A stretch of 64,000 nucleotides of DNA from Verrucomicrobiota bacterium. Lineage in GTDB: Bacteria > Verrucomicrobiota > Verrucomicrobiia > Limisphaerales > J093. Positions 47,606-55,085 of this stretch are shown piece by piece (position 1 is the first letter of the stretch; the number at the start of each line of letters is the position of its first letter). Below the pieces are notes generated by a model. That model did not search any database. It was not told the origin of the DNA and saw only the letters and a list, made by a program, of their open reading frames with translations. The position numbers and the translations under genes are program-made. Location of the stretch: assembly GCA_022710935.1 (NCBI GenBank), contig JAKLFY010000001.1, forward strand, positions 62,001 to 126,000, read 5' to 3'.

Positions 47606-48790
47606 TCAGAATCGCATCAACGGATTCGTGCGGTCGGCGAGCGGGAAAGGCACGCGGCTCCGGGTGCGTTCGGACTCGTAGACGGCGGCCACCATTTCGA
47701 TCGTCCAGCGACCGTCCTCACCGCTCGAAAGGGCGGGCGAGCCGGTCTCGATCGCCCGAATCAACCCCTTGATCGGATGCCGGGCATGCTCGGGCCAGGT
47801 CCAGTTGGCCGGTTCCGGGGCCGGCTTCCAGACGGGCGCCTGGTCCTTGTGGGCGAAGAACGGAGAATCGAGCCAGACGAATCCCACGGCGGATTGGTAG
47901 GCGAGGATGCCCTTGGTCCCGAGGATCTCGATGGCCCACTTCTCCCGTCCGCCCACCGAGGTGTTCCAGCCATCGTCGCGCTTGACCGAGCTCCAATGCA
48001 GCATCAGGTCGCTCGGGAAGGCGAACAGGGCGTGGATTGTGCTTCCGGCAATGAGGATGGGCTCGCGTCCGCGCCCTACGTCCGCGCGAGTGATCGGGCG
48101 TCCATCCTGGGTGACACTGGCCTGGCACCAGAGCGGATCGCCGAAGTAGAAGCGCATCAGGTCAAAGTCATGCACGCCCAGCACCATCAGGTCTTCGCCG
48201 CCCACGCGGGCATCCTGTTTCCCGTGGATCTCGACCTGCCGCACCTGCCCGATGAGTCCCTGGTCGAGCAGGGCCTTGGCCTGGACGAACTCGGCCGTGT
48301 ACCGCCTGTTGTGGGCGACGTGGATCGGCACGCCGCGCGCACGCGCTGCTTCGAGAATCGCATCGGCGTCTTCGACCGTTTCGGTGAACGGCTTCTCCAT
48401 GAACACCCCGCGGCACACCTCGATCGACGCCAGGGCCATCTCGCGGTGGCAGTCCGGTTGGCGCGGCGCGATGCTGACCAGGTCCGGTTTCACCTCGCGC
48501 AGCATGGTCCGGTAATCGGCGAATTGCTGCTTGGCGCCCGAGCGCGCCGCCGCCCGTTGACGGCCCTCGGGATCGGGGTCGGCAACAGCCTCGACCGAGA
48601 CGTTGGCCAGATCGTTGAAAACCTGGTCGTAGCCGTGCCCGTAGTCGCCTCCGCCAGTGCGTCCGATCACCGCGGCGCGATAGTGGCGCGGCGACGCCCC
48701 CGTCTCGTCCGCACGTGCGATCGGCATCAACGCGGCCGCAGCGGAGAGGGCGGACGCGGCGCGAAGGAATTCCCGGCGATTGGTGTTCAT
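47606..48790 (-). CDS. Gfo/Idh/MocA family oxidoreductase, second copy, Tat leader
   Basis: 394 residues from the ATG at 48790. The leader 'NRREFLRAASALSAAAALMP' has the RR motif. The Rossmann segment is unusual ('AAVIGRTGGGDYGHGYDQVF'). The 'GVFMEKPFTETVEDADAIL' motif with EKP and the C-terminal 'LMVLGVHDFDLMRFYFGDPL' support the family. It is only distantly similar to the gene at 45465, so the two probably act on different substrates. Sits on the minus strand with the TA pair just downstream; its upstream region holds a REPIN half-element. Confidence 0.9.
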   Translation of the reverse strand: MNTNRREFLRAASALSAAAALMPIARADETGASPRHYRAAVIGRTGGGDYGHGYDQVFNDLANVSVEAVADPDPEGRQRAAARSGAKQQFADYRTMLREVKPDLVSIAPRQPDCHREMALASIEVCRGVFMEKPFTETVEDADAILEAARARGVPIHVAHNRRYTAEFVQAKALLDQGLIGQVRQVEIHGKQDARVGGEDLMVLGVHDFDLMRFYFGDPLWCQASVTQDGRPITRADVGRGREPILIAGSTIHALFAFPSDLMLHWSSVKRDDGWNTSVGGREKWAIEILGTKGILAYQSAVGFVWLDSPFFAHKDQAPVWKPAPEPANWTWPEHARHPIKGLIRAIETGSPALSSGEDGRWTIEMVAAVYESERTRSRVPFPLADRTNPLMRF

Positions 48791-48884
48791 GTGGAGCGTT
48801 GACATTCAATGAGTTTGTGGTTCTTTGATTCTGACTGGCCGTTGAGGTGTTGTCGAGGCAGGAGACACGCTTGGATGCTCATGG

Positions 48885-48928
48885 TGTAGGCCGCGTGCCC
48901 TCACGCGGCGCAGACTCGATTCCCACCG
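48885..48928. repeat. Left half of REPIN-like element
   Basis: Begins TGTAGGCC and carries the GCCGCGTG/CACGCGGC stem with loop CCCT instead of CCCC. Its tail 'GCAGACTCGATTCCCACCG' is the same as that following the last half-unit of the array at 31390-31433: 44 bases with one mismatch, located in the loop. It lies between divergent genes (oxidoreductase and histidine kinase). Confidence 0.85.
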
Positions 48929-48991
48929 GCGCCATCCGGATACACTGTCTTGCGCTCGGCGCGGGCCTCGGCTAACACAGGGGCACGCCGC

Positions 48992-51900
48992 ATGAATCGC
49001 CCGACCATGCTACGCGCCTTGTTGGCCCTGATCCAGGCAGGTTCCGTGCTTGCACCGGCATTTGCCGCTCAGGAAGGCGGCATCGCTCCGTTACCTCGAG
49101 TGAATGCGGGCCGAATGTACCGCCAGCGTGTCTGGACGCGCGAGCACGGCCTGCCCGACAACCGCATTCTTTCCTTGCTCCAAACGCGCGACGGTTACCT
49201 CTGGATCGGGACATCGAAAGGACTGTCGCGCTTCGACGGTCTGGACTTCGCGGTGATCGACAGCGAGACAGTCCCGGACCTCGTCAGCGAAGAATGCACG
49301 GCGCTGGCCGAGGATCCGCGAGGCGGCCTGTGGGTCGGCACCACCGAGGGCCTGGTCCACCTGGCAGCCGGCGACTCCCAGCGGTTCACCACGAAAGACG
49401 GCCTGACCGATAACCGGATCTTCGCGTTGTGCTGCGCTCGCAATGGCGACCTGTGGGTCGGCACAGCGACGGGCCTGAACCGCCGCCGCGCCGGACGGTT
49501 CGAGGCGATTCTCGTGTCCATGAACCAGTCCCGCTTCAACCCCTACGACCGGGAAGTCCGCGCGCTTTTCGAGGACGCCGCGGGTTGTGTCTGGTTTGCC
49601 AATCGGTCTTGCGTACGGCGATGGGACCCAGTCACCGATCAGGTCAAGGAAGTGCGATTGCCAGGAAAGGTTCAACTGGCAATGCAAATCACCGGTGATG
49701 CCCACACCAACGTCTGGCTGCGGGGGGTGTCGATCTTTCACTGCACACCCCAGCGGACCGTGACCACGTTGCCTGACATCGACCTGCAGACGCGTTTTAA
49801 CAGGACCCTGGGGATGGATGAACATGTCCAGGCGCTGCTTGCCGATCGGGCCGGCCACTTGTGGCTCGGCTGGGAAGGATCGGGCCTAACGCGCTACCGG
49901 GATGGCGAACCGGTCGAGTTCGGCCTCGACGACGGTCTCTCGGACACGGGCATCACCTGCCTGCTCGAGGACCGGGAAGGGAACCTCTGGATCGGCACTC
50001 GATCCGGCGGTTTGAACCGCTGGCAACCGCGGCGTTTCACCGTCTATTCCGCTGCCGATGGCCTCCCCCACGACGACACCCGCGTGGTCTATCCCGCCCG
50101 CGACGGTGGCGTCTGGATCGGAACCGAACGGGGTCTCGCCCTGTGGCGCGATGGGCAGATCCTGCCCAATCCGATTCCCGCCATTCTCTTCGATAGCCGC
50201 ATTCGATCCTTGCACGAGGATGCCAATGGCGCGCTTTGGATCGGCACGATGGACTCGATCGAGTATTGGGCGAATGGCCGACTGACAACGCATCGCTGGT
50301 CGGAGCCGGTGGATACCGATCGAGTGCGCGCCATGATCGCCGATCGCGCCGGCAACCTGTGGGTCGGACGCAGCGCGGGCTTGACGCGGTACCGCGGCGG
50401 ACAATGGACCCATTTCACGAGGTCCGACGGTTTGCCACATGATGACGTGCGCGCCATCCTCGAAGACCGCGTCGGACGGCTCTGGCTCGGCACCTACGGA
50501 GGCGGGCTCTGCGCGGTCGCGCCGACCCCGACATTCCAGGTTCAACTCATCCTGAGCGCGACCAACGGCCTGAGTCACAACTGTGTCTATGCTTTGCACC
50601 AGGACGACGAAGGCGTGCTATGGGCTGGCACGCACGAGGGGCTCAATCGCATTGAATTCGCTCCCAACCAGGGCAGCCCCGCGAGTCCCAGATGCAGCGT
50701 CAGCAGGTTGGATGAACGCAGCGGGTTGCCGGATGACCTGGTCAATTCGATTGTCGAGGACGATCTGGGCCATCTCTGGATCGGGTGCGACCGAGGCATT
50801 TCCAGGGTCGCCCGGACCCAACTGAATGCAGTGGCGTGCGGACGGGCAGCGCAGGTTCAATGTGTCGTCTACGACGAATCGGACGGGTTGCCCACCGGCG
50901 AGTCCAAGGGACAGCGCAGTCAACCGGCGGCGTGCAAGACGCCCGACGGCCGGCTCTGGTTCGCCACCGCCAAAGGCGCTGTCGTGTTCGATCCCGCCCA
51001 ACTCATCCAGAACGATCTCGCTCCGCCGGTCCATATCGACTCGGTCGCCACCGGCGATGAGAGGCGCATCAGGCTGGCTGGCCCCCCGTCTCCCCATGTC
51101 GCGCTCCCCCTCCTTGCCTCGCAGAGTGGGTCAGTAGCCCAGTTGCTCCATTCCCATATCCCGGCTCCGAAGCTCGGCCGTGCGGCCCGGCTCGACATAC
51201 ACTTCGCCGCCCCCACGTTTCGCACCCCGGACAAAGTCCGCTTCCGCTGCCGCCTCGAAGGGTGGGACCGGGACTGGGTCGACGCCGGTACGGAGCGCGT
51301 GGCGCGCTACGTCAACCTGCCTCCGGGCGCCTATCGCTTTCAGGTGCATGCCGCCAGCAACTTCGGGCTCTGGAACGATGCGCCCGCCGAAGTGTCTTTC
51401 ACCGTGGTCGTGCCTTTTCTCGAAAGACGATGGGTCTGGGCAGCCTGCGCGCTCGTCGCGACCGCTCTGGCCGCAGGGGTCGTTTTTTGGCGCTACCGCG
51501 AACTGCAGCGGATTCACGATCTCCAACGCCAGCACGCGCTGGATCGCGAGCGCGCCCGCATTGCCCGCGACATTCACGACGATCTGGGCACCGGCTTGAC
51601 TCGGTTAGCCATGCTCGGCGAACGGGTCGCGCGAGAGAGCGGCGATCCGGCGATGCAGGCCACCGCCGGGCGCTTGGCTGGCGAAGCCTCGCTCCTGATC
51701 GATAACCTCGATGGCCTGGTCTGGTCCGCCGACCCGAAGCGCGACCGGCTTCCCGACCTGTTGGCCTTCCTGCGTGAGCGCGCCGCCCTGTTCCTCGCAG
51801 ATGCCGGAATCGCCGCGGACCTCGATTTCCCGAACTCGGCTCCCGAGGTTCAAATCGGCGGATCGGTCCGCCGGGCCGTTTACCTCGCGCTTGCTGAAGC

Positions 51901-52321
51901 CCTGACCAACGCCGTCCGCCACGCCAGCGCCAGCCGTGTGGCTGTCACCGCTCGGGTGCGTGACACCGAATCATCGCCGAACCGGTCGGAGGAACTGCTG
52001 ATGCTTGAATTGACGGTCGAGGACGATGGATGTGGTTTGAGAGCGCCTGACGTCGAGCCGCGCCTGGAAGAGGAGGCGGACGCCGCGGCGCGGAATCGAA
52101 CGGTGCGAACGAAGAATGGGTCCTTCGAGGCGTCCGCGCAGGCAGGCCCTTCGCCGCGCCAGGGGTCCCGGGCGGGCGGCGGAGGGCACGGTCTGCCGGG
52201 TATGCGCGCGCGGCTCGAGGGATGTGGCGGAAGTCTCGAAATTCACAGCGGCATCGGGCAAGGCACCACCCTGGTCATGCGCGTGCCGCTCATTCCGAAG
52301 ACACCCGAGGGCGACCACTGA
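48992..52321 (+). CDS. Double-propeller sensor histidine kinase (HTCS-like, HisKA_3)
   Basis: About 1109 residues from the ATG at 48992, with a signal peptide ('RALLALIQAGSVLAPAFAA'). Fourteen two-component-propeller repeats ('GxLWIGTxxGLxRxxxG') fill the periplasmic part, enough for two seven-bladed propellers. A Y_Y_Y domain ('YVNLPPGAYRFQVHAASNFG') is followed by one membrane helix near residues 812-832. The kinase part has H862 in 'RIARDIHDDLGTGLTRL' (HisKA_3) and HATPase motifs 'EALTNAVRHASA', 'VEDDGCGL' and 'GGHGLPGMRARL', with an ~40-residue Ala/Arg-rich insertion between the last two. Likely senses an extracytoplasmic glycan signal and phosphorylates the adjacent regulator. Confidence 0.94.
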   Translation: MNRPTMLRALLALIQAGSVLAPAFAAQEGGIAPLPRVNAGRMYRQRVWTREHGLPDNRILSLLQTRDGYLWIGTSKGLSRFDGLDFAVIDSETVPDLVSEECTALAEDPRGGLWVGTTEGLVHLAAGDSQRFTTKDGLTDNRIFALCCARNGDLWVGTATGLNRRRAGRFEAILVSMNQSRFNPYDREVRALFEDAAGCVWFANRSCVRRWDPVTDQVKEVRLPGKVQLAMQITGDAHTNVWLRGVSIFHCTPQRTVTTLPDIDLQTRFNRTLGMDEHVQALLADRAGHLWLGWEGSGLTRYRDGEPVEFGLDDGLSDTGITCLLEDREGNLWIGTRSGGLNRWQPRRFTVYSAADGLPHDDTRVVYPARDGGVWIGTERGLALWRDGQILPNPIPAILFDSRIRSLHEDANGALWIGTMDSIEYWANGRLTTHRWSEPVDTDRVRAMIADRAGNLWVGRSAGLTRYRGGQWTHFTRSDGLPHDDVRAILEDRVGRLWLGTYGGGLCAVAPTPTFQVQLILSATNGLSHNCVYALHQDDEGVLWAGTHEGLNRIEFAPNQGSPASPRCSVSRLDERSGLPDDLVNSIVEDDLGHLWIGCDRGISRVARTQLNAVACGRAAQVQCVVYDESDGLPTGESKGQRSQPAACKTPDGRLWFATAKGAVVFDPAQLIQNDLAPPVHIDSVATGDERRIRLAGPPSPHVALPLLASQSGSVAQLLHSHIPAPKLGRAARLDIHFAAPTFRTPDKVRFRCRLEGWDRDWVDAGTERVARYVNLPPGAYRFQVHAASNFGLWNDAPAEVSFTVVVPFLERRWVWAACALVATALAAGVVFWRYRELQRIHDLQRQHALDRERARIARDIHDDLGTGLTRLAMLGERVARESGDPAMQATAGRLAGEASLLIDNLDGLVWSADPKRDRLPDLLAFLRERAALFLADAGIAADLDFPNSAPEVQIGGSVRRAVYLALAEALTNAVRHASASRVAVTARVRDTESSPNRSEELLMLELTVEDDGCGLRAPDVEPRLEEEADAAARNRTVRTKNGSFEASAQAGPSPRQGSRAGGGGHGLPGMRARLEGCGGSLEIHSGIGQGTTLVMRVPLIPKTPEGDH

Positions 52322-52429
52322 CCACTGATCACGACGCTTCCCACAAACCTCGAAACGGAGAGCGGTGCTGAAGCGCCGCACGCAAAAGGCGTTGCCTCTT
52401 CGCCTGCGGGCGTCGGGGCCGCGGAGCGT

Positions 52430-52465
52430 ATGGATTGCGGCGGTTCACCGCCGCTGTGAGTCCAT
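52430..52465. other. Stem-loop in the kinase-regulator gap
   Basis: GCGGCGG-TTCA-CCGCCGC forms a perfect 7-bp stem (52437-52454), flanked by ATGGA (52430-52434) and TCCAT (52461-52465), which can also pair. It lies in the 345-base gap between the kinase and regulator genes, where no other feature was recognised. It may be a dispersed repeat or an mRNA structure separating the two genes' expression. Confidence 0.45.
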
Positions 52466-52666
52466 GCTCACTGTACAACTCACGACGCAACAGGTCGCTC
52501 GCGATGAGTCTCCTCCCCCTTTTCGGAGGGCCAAGCTCCGCGAGGCCATGTATGGTGACGATGATCGGATCGAGTCCCCCTTACGCATTTCATATGACTA
52601 CCGCTCCTGTCTGCTCCTGGTGTAAACTGTCTGTCCAGATGCGTTGTAGCCCTTGGGAAGATTGAC

Positions 52667-53371
52667 ATGCACCCGGCGCCGTCATCCCGTCTCGAACCGC
52701 CTCCGACCGCGCATTCCATCCGCGTGGCGCTGGTCGAGGACGACCCCGTTCAAAGGGCCGAGATGCTCGAGTTTCTACGGACGGTGACGCACCTGGAGGT
52801 GGCGGGCGCCTGGCCGTCGGCCGAGGCGGCTGCAAAGGGGTTGCCGGGCGTGGCTGCCGACGTTGTGTTGGTTGACATCGGTCTGCCGGGCGCATCCGGC
52901 GTCGATCTGGTGCGGCAACTCAAGCCGCGCCTGCCGGACACGCAATTCATGATGCTCACGGTGTTCGAGGATGCCGACGCCATCTTCGGCGCCTTGGAAG
53001 CGGGCGCGACAGGTTACCTGCTCAAGAAGACAGTGCCCAGGCGCCTGGTCGAAGCCATCGAGGAATTGCACGCCGGCGGATCGCCGATGTCGGCAGCCAT
53101 CGCCCGGCGCTTGATCGATCAGTTCAAATCAGCCGCCACCTCTGGAACCTCCCCGTCCGCGGCACCGGATGCGTCCTCGCCATCACTCGCGACGCACCTC
53201 TCCCCGCGCGAGCGTGAGATCCTTGACCTGCTCGGGAAGGGACATCTCTACAAGGAAATCGCCAAAGCCCTCGGCATCGCCGAAGGCACCGTCCGCACCC
53301 ACATCCGCCGCACCTACATGAAGCTCCACGCGCGCAACCGCATGGAAGCCGTCCGCCGCGGGGGAGGTTGA
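52667..53371 (+). CDS. NarL/LuxR-type response regulator
   Basis: 234 residues. The receiver domain has the acidic pair in 'VALVEDDP', phosphoacceptor D70 in 'VLVDIGLPG', Thr in 'MLTVFED' and Lys in 'YLLKK'. A Ser/Ala/Pro-rich linker precedes a LuxR-type helix-turn-helix: 'LSPREREILDLLGKGHLYKE' and 'IAEGTVRTHIRRTYMKLHAR'. GGAAG lies seven bases before the ATG. Placed after the propeller kinase, it is the obvious partner; its target promoters are not evident from the sequence. Confidence 0.94.
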   Translation: MHPAPSSRLEPPPTAHSIRVALVEDDPVQRAEMLEFLRTVTHLEVAGAWPSAEAAAKGLPGVAADVVLVDIGLPGASGVDLVRQLKPRLPDTQFMMLTVFEDADAIFGALEAGATGYLLKKTVPRRLVEAIEELHAGGSPMSAAIARRLIDQFKSAATSGTSPSAAPDASSPSLATHLSPREREILDLLGKGHLYKEIAKALGIAEGTVRTHIRRTYMKLHARNRMEAVRRGGG

Positions 53372-53413
53372 GATTGGCGAGGCGCCGCCGCGCGACCTGT
53401 TCGCACTCGGCGG

Positions 53414-54220
53414 TCAGCCAGGGGACGGCAGGAGTTGCAGCAGATTGTCGCGGGTGAGGAGATCGGTCTCTTGCGGACGTTCCAGGAACGGGCGGATGTC
53501 GTCTTGGATGACCCGGAAGTCGACGGACTCGAGCCGGGCGCGCACCAGGTTGGCCCAACGGTGCGCGTCGCAGCGTCCGACTCCGCGCGTCTGGTCCAAG
53601 GCGCTCTGTAAGAACGGCAGATTGGGCTCGACCGGGGGCCGCTGCGAGAGATACCAGAGGAGATCGTACCAGTCCCGCCCTTTAGCGTACTTGCGGGTGA
53701 TGACCGCGTGCAGTTTGCCGGCCAGCAGTGAGGGCAAGTCGTGGTACTGCAGCAGAAAGGCCACGTGCCGGGTGACAACCCGCCGCTGGCAGCGCGCCCC
53801 GGCTGGCGGGCGTGTGTCGATCTCCACTTTGACGGCGAGTTTCTGTTGCGGCAGTGCGGACAATCCCGCCTCCCGGAGCAACCCGCTCACACGCACCCAG
53901 CCGACGTGTACCGTTTTGCGATCGTTCCACGTCACTTCGAGATCGAGGCCCGCCAAAGTGAGGTTCCGCTTCACCTTGACCATCCAGTCTTCGCCCGCAT
54001 AGCCGTCGGCGGACACGACGCAGAAATCCAGGTCTTCCGAGAATCTGGGCAAGCCGTAAAGAAAACGCAGCGCCGTCCCCCCCACAAAGGCCAACGGGCG
54101 AAAGGCCTCGCTCTCGTGGAACGATTGGAGCACGAGGACCTGCAGGTACTCGCGCAACCGGTTGAGTGCTTGTCCGGAATCCGCCGTGGCGCGGACAATG
54201 GCCAGCATCTGTTCTCTCAT
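53414..54220 (-). CDS. AbiEii/AbiGii nucleotidyltransferase toxin
   Basis: 268 residues. 'FVGGTALRFLYGLPRFSEDLDF' is the signature nucleotidyltransferase core (GG...S.DLD), and 'LLAGKLHAVITRKYAKGRDWYDLLWYL' type sequence supplies the conserved Lys and (R/K)D-x-YDL motif. In type IV systems of this kind the toxin modifies tRNA acceptor ends or other targets using NTP, blocking growth and phage spread. It overlaps its antitoxin gene by four bases (ATGA). No truncation seen. Confidence 0.92.
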   Translation of the reverse strand: MREQMLAIVRATADSGQALNRLREYLQVLVLQSFHESEAFRPLAFVGGTALRFLYGLPRFSEDLDFCVVSADGYAGEDWMVKVKRNLTLAGLDLEVTWNDRKTVHVGWVRVSGLLREAGLSALPQQKLAVKVEIDTRPPAGARCQRRVVTRHVAFLLQYHDLPSLLAGKLHAVITRKYAKGRDWYDLLWYLSQRPPVEPNLPFLQSALDQTRGVGRCDAHRWANLVRARLESVDFRVIQDDIRPFLERPQETDLLTRDNLLQLLPSPG

Positions 54221-54858
54221 AGCGTCACCGTGCCCTGTTTCGTCTGGCGGGCGAGTTGCAGCCAGCTCGAGACCGCCCGGTCGAGCCGTGGGCTCTGATA
54301 GAGCAGAGCGTAATCGCGCAACTGGCGCGCGCTAATCAACTCGACATTCTGATAGCGCATCTCCCCGAGCCGCTCGGCGGTCCATTCGCCCGCCGTCAGG
54401 TGCCAATGATCCAGCAGGGCTTTCTCCGGCTCGGCGACCAGGATTTCGGTTCCTCCGTGGGCCACCGTGCGGTAACCCAGGAACCACTCCTGCTTGATGT
54501 TCCGGTAATCGAACAGCCCCAACGGATTCTCGAACCGTCGTGGAACCCGCGGAGTCACGCTCGTAAACCAGACCACTCGTTCGGGAATCAGATCGTAGTA
54601 ACCGAGCGCCCACAGGCCGCTGAGGTAGGAGGGGCGATACATCCGGTTCGCCAACGCGGCGGGTGCCAGGGTGGCGCGGCGATACGGCTCGGCGAGCGTG
54701 TACCAACCGCGACGCAGCCCGATGACCCTGCCCTGCTTCATCCAACGGGACATCTGGGTCAGAACGACATCGCGCCGGTCATCGAAAGCCTGGACGATCA
54801 GAGCCAAGTCGAAGCACGGCAACGCCCCCACCAACCCAACCAACGCATCAAAACGCAT
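54217..54858 (-). CDS. AbiEi-type antitoxin / transcriptional autoregulator
   Basis: 213 residues. An N-terminal winged-helix part ('DVVLTQMSRWMKQGRVIGLR') and a C-terminal domain with 'PSYLSGLWALGYYDLIPE', 'FTSVTPRVPRRFENPLG' and 'VAEPEKALLDHWHL' match the AbiEi antitoxin family. These proteins bind operator repeats in their own promoter and counter the AbiEii toxin without a protein complex. First gene of the pair, preceded by a conspicuously AT-rich stretch. Confidence 0.9.
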   Translation of the reverse strand: MRFDALVGLVGALPCFDLALIVQAFDDRRDVVLTQMSRWMKQGRVIGLRRGWYTLAEPYRRATLAPAALANRMYRPSYLSGLWALGYYDLIPERVVWFTSVTPRVPRRFENPLGLFDYRNIKQEWFLGYRTVAHGGTEILVAEPEKALLDHWHLTAGEWTAERLGEMRYQNVELISARQLRDYALLYQSPRLDRAVSSWLQLARQTKQGTVTL

Positions 54859-55085
54859 TACTATTAATTAACATAGATGTTTATTATTGTAAATACATGA
54901 TTGGTGGGTGAGGAGTGCGGAGTGAGGGGTGCGGTCGGACTCGGTGCGCCTTGAACGGAGGCGCATGCGGCATGCCGGAATCTGCGTTGTTGAAGGCGGG
55001 TGCACAGGGCGCCGTTTCCTCCACCGACTGGTTCGCATAGCAATTCGCTTGCGGGGCTTGGGAGCTGCCGCAACAATTCTGGCCG
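54859..55085. promoter_or_regulatory. AT-rich divergent promoter region of the AbiE pair
   Basis: The bases next to the antitoxin start (about 54859-54900) are strongly AT-rich in an otherwise GC-rich window, with TTAATTAA and the imperfect palindrome TGTTTAT-tatt-GTAAATACA (54879-54898). These are candidates for -10/-35 boxes and the AbiEi operator. Nothing specific was recognised in the remaining GC-rich part up to the protease-GH172 gene. Confidence 0.4.
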
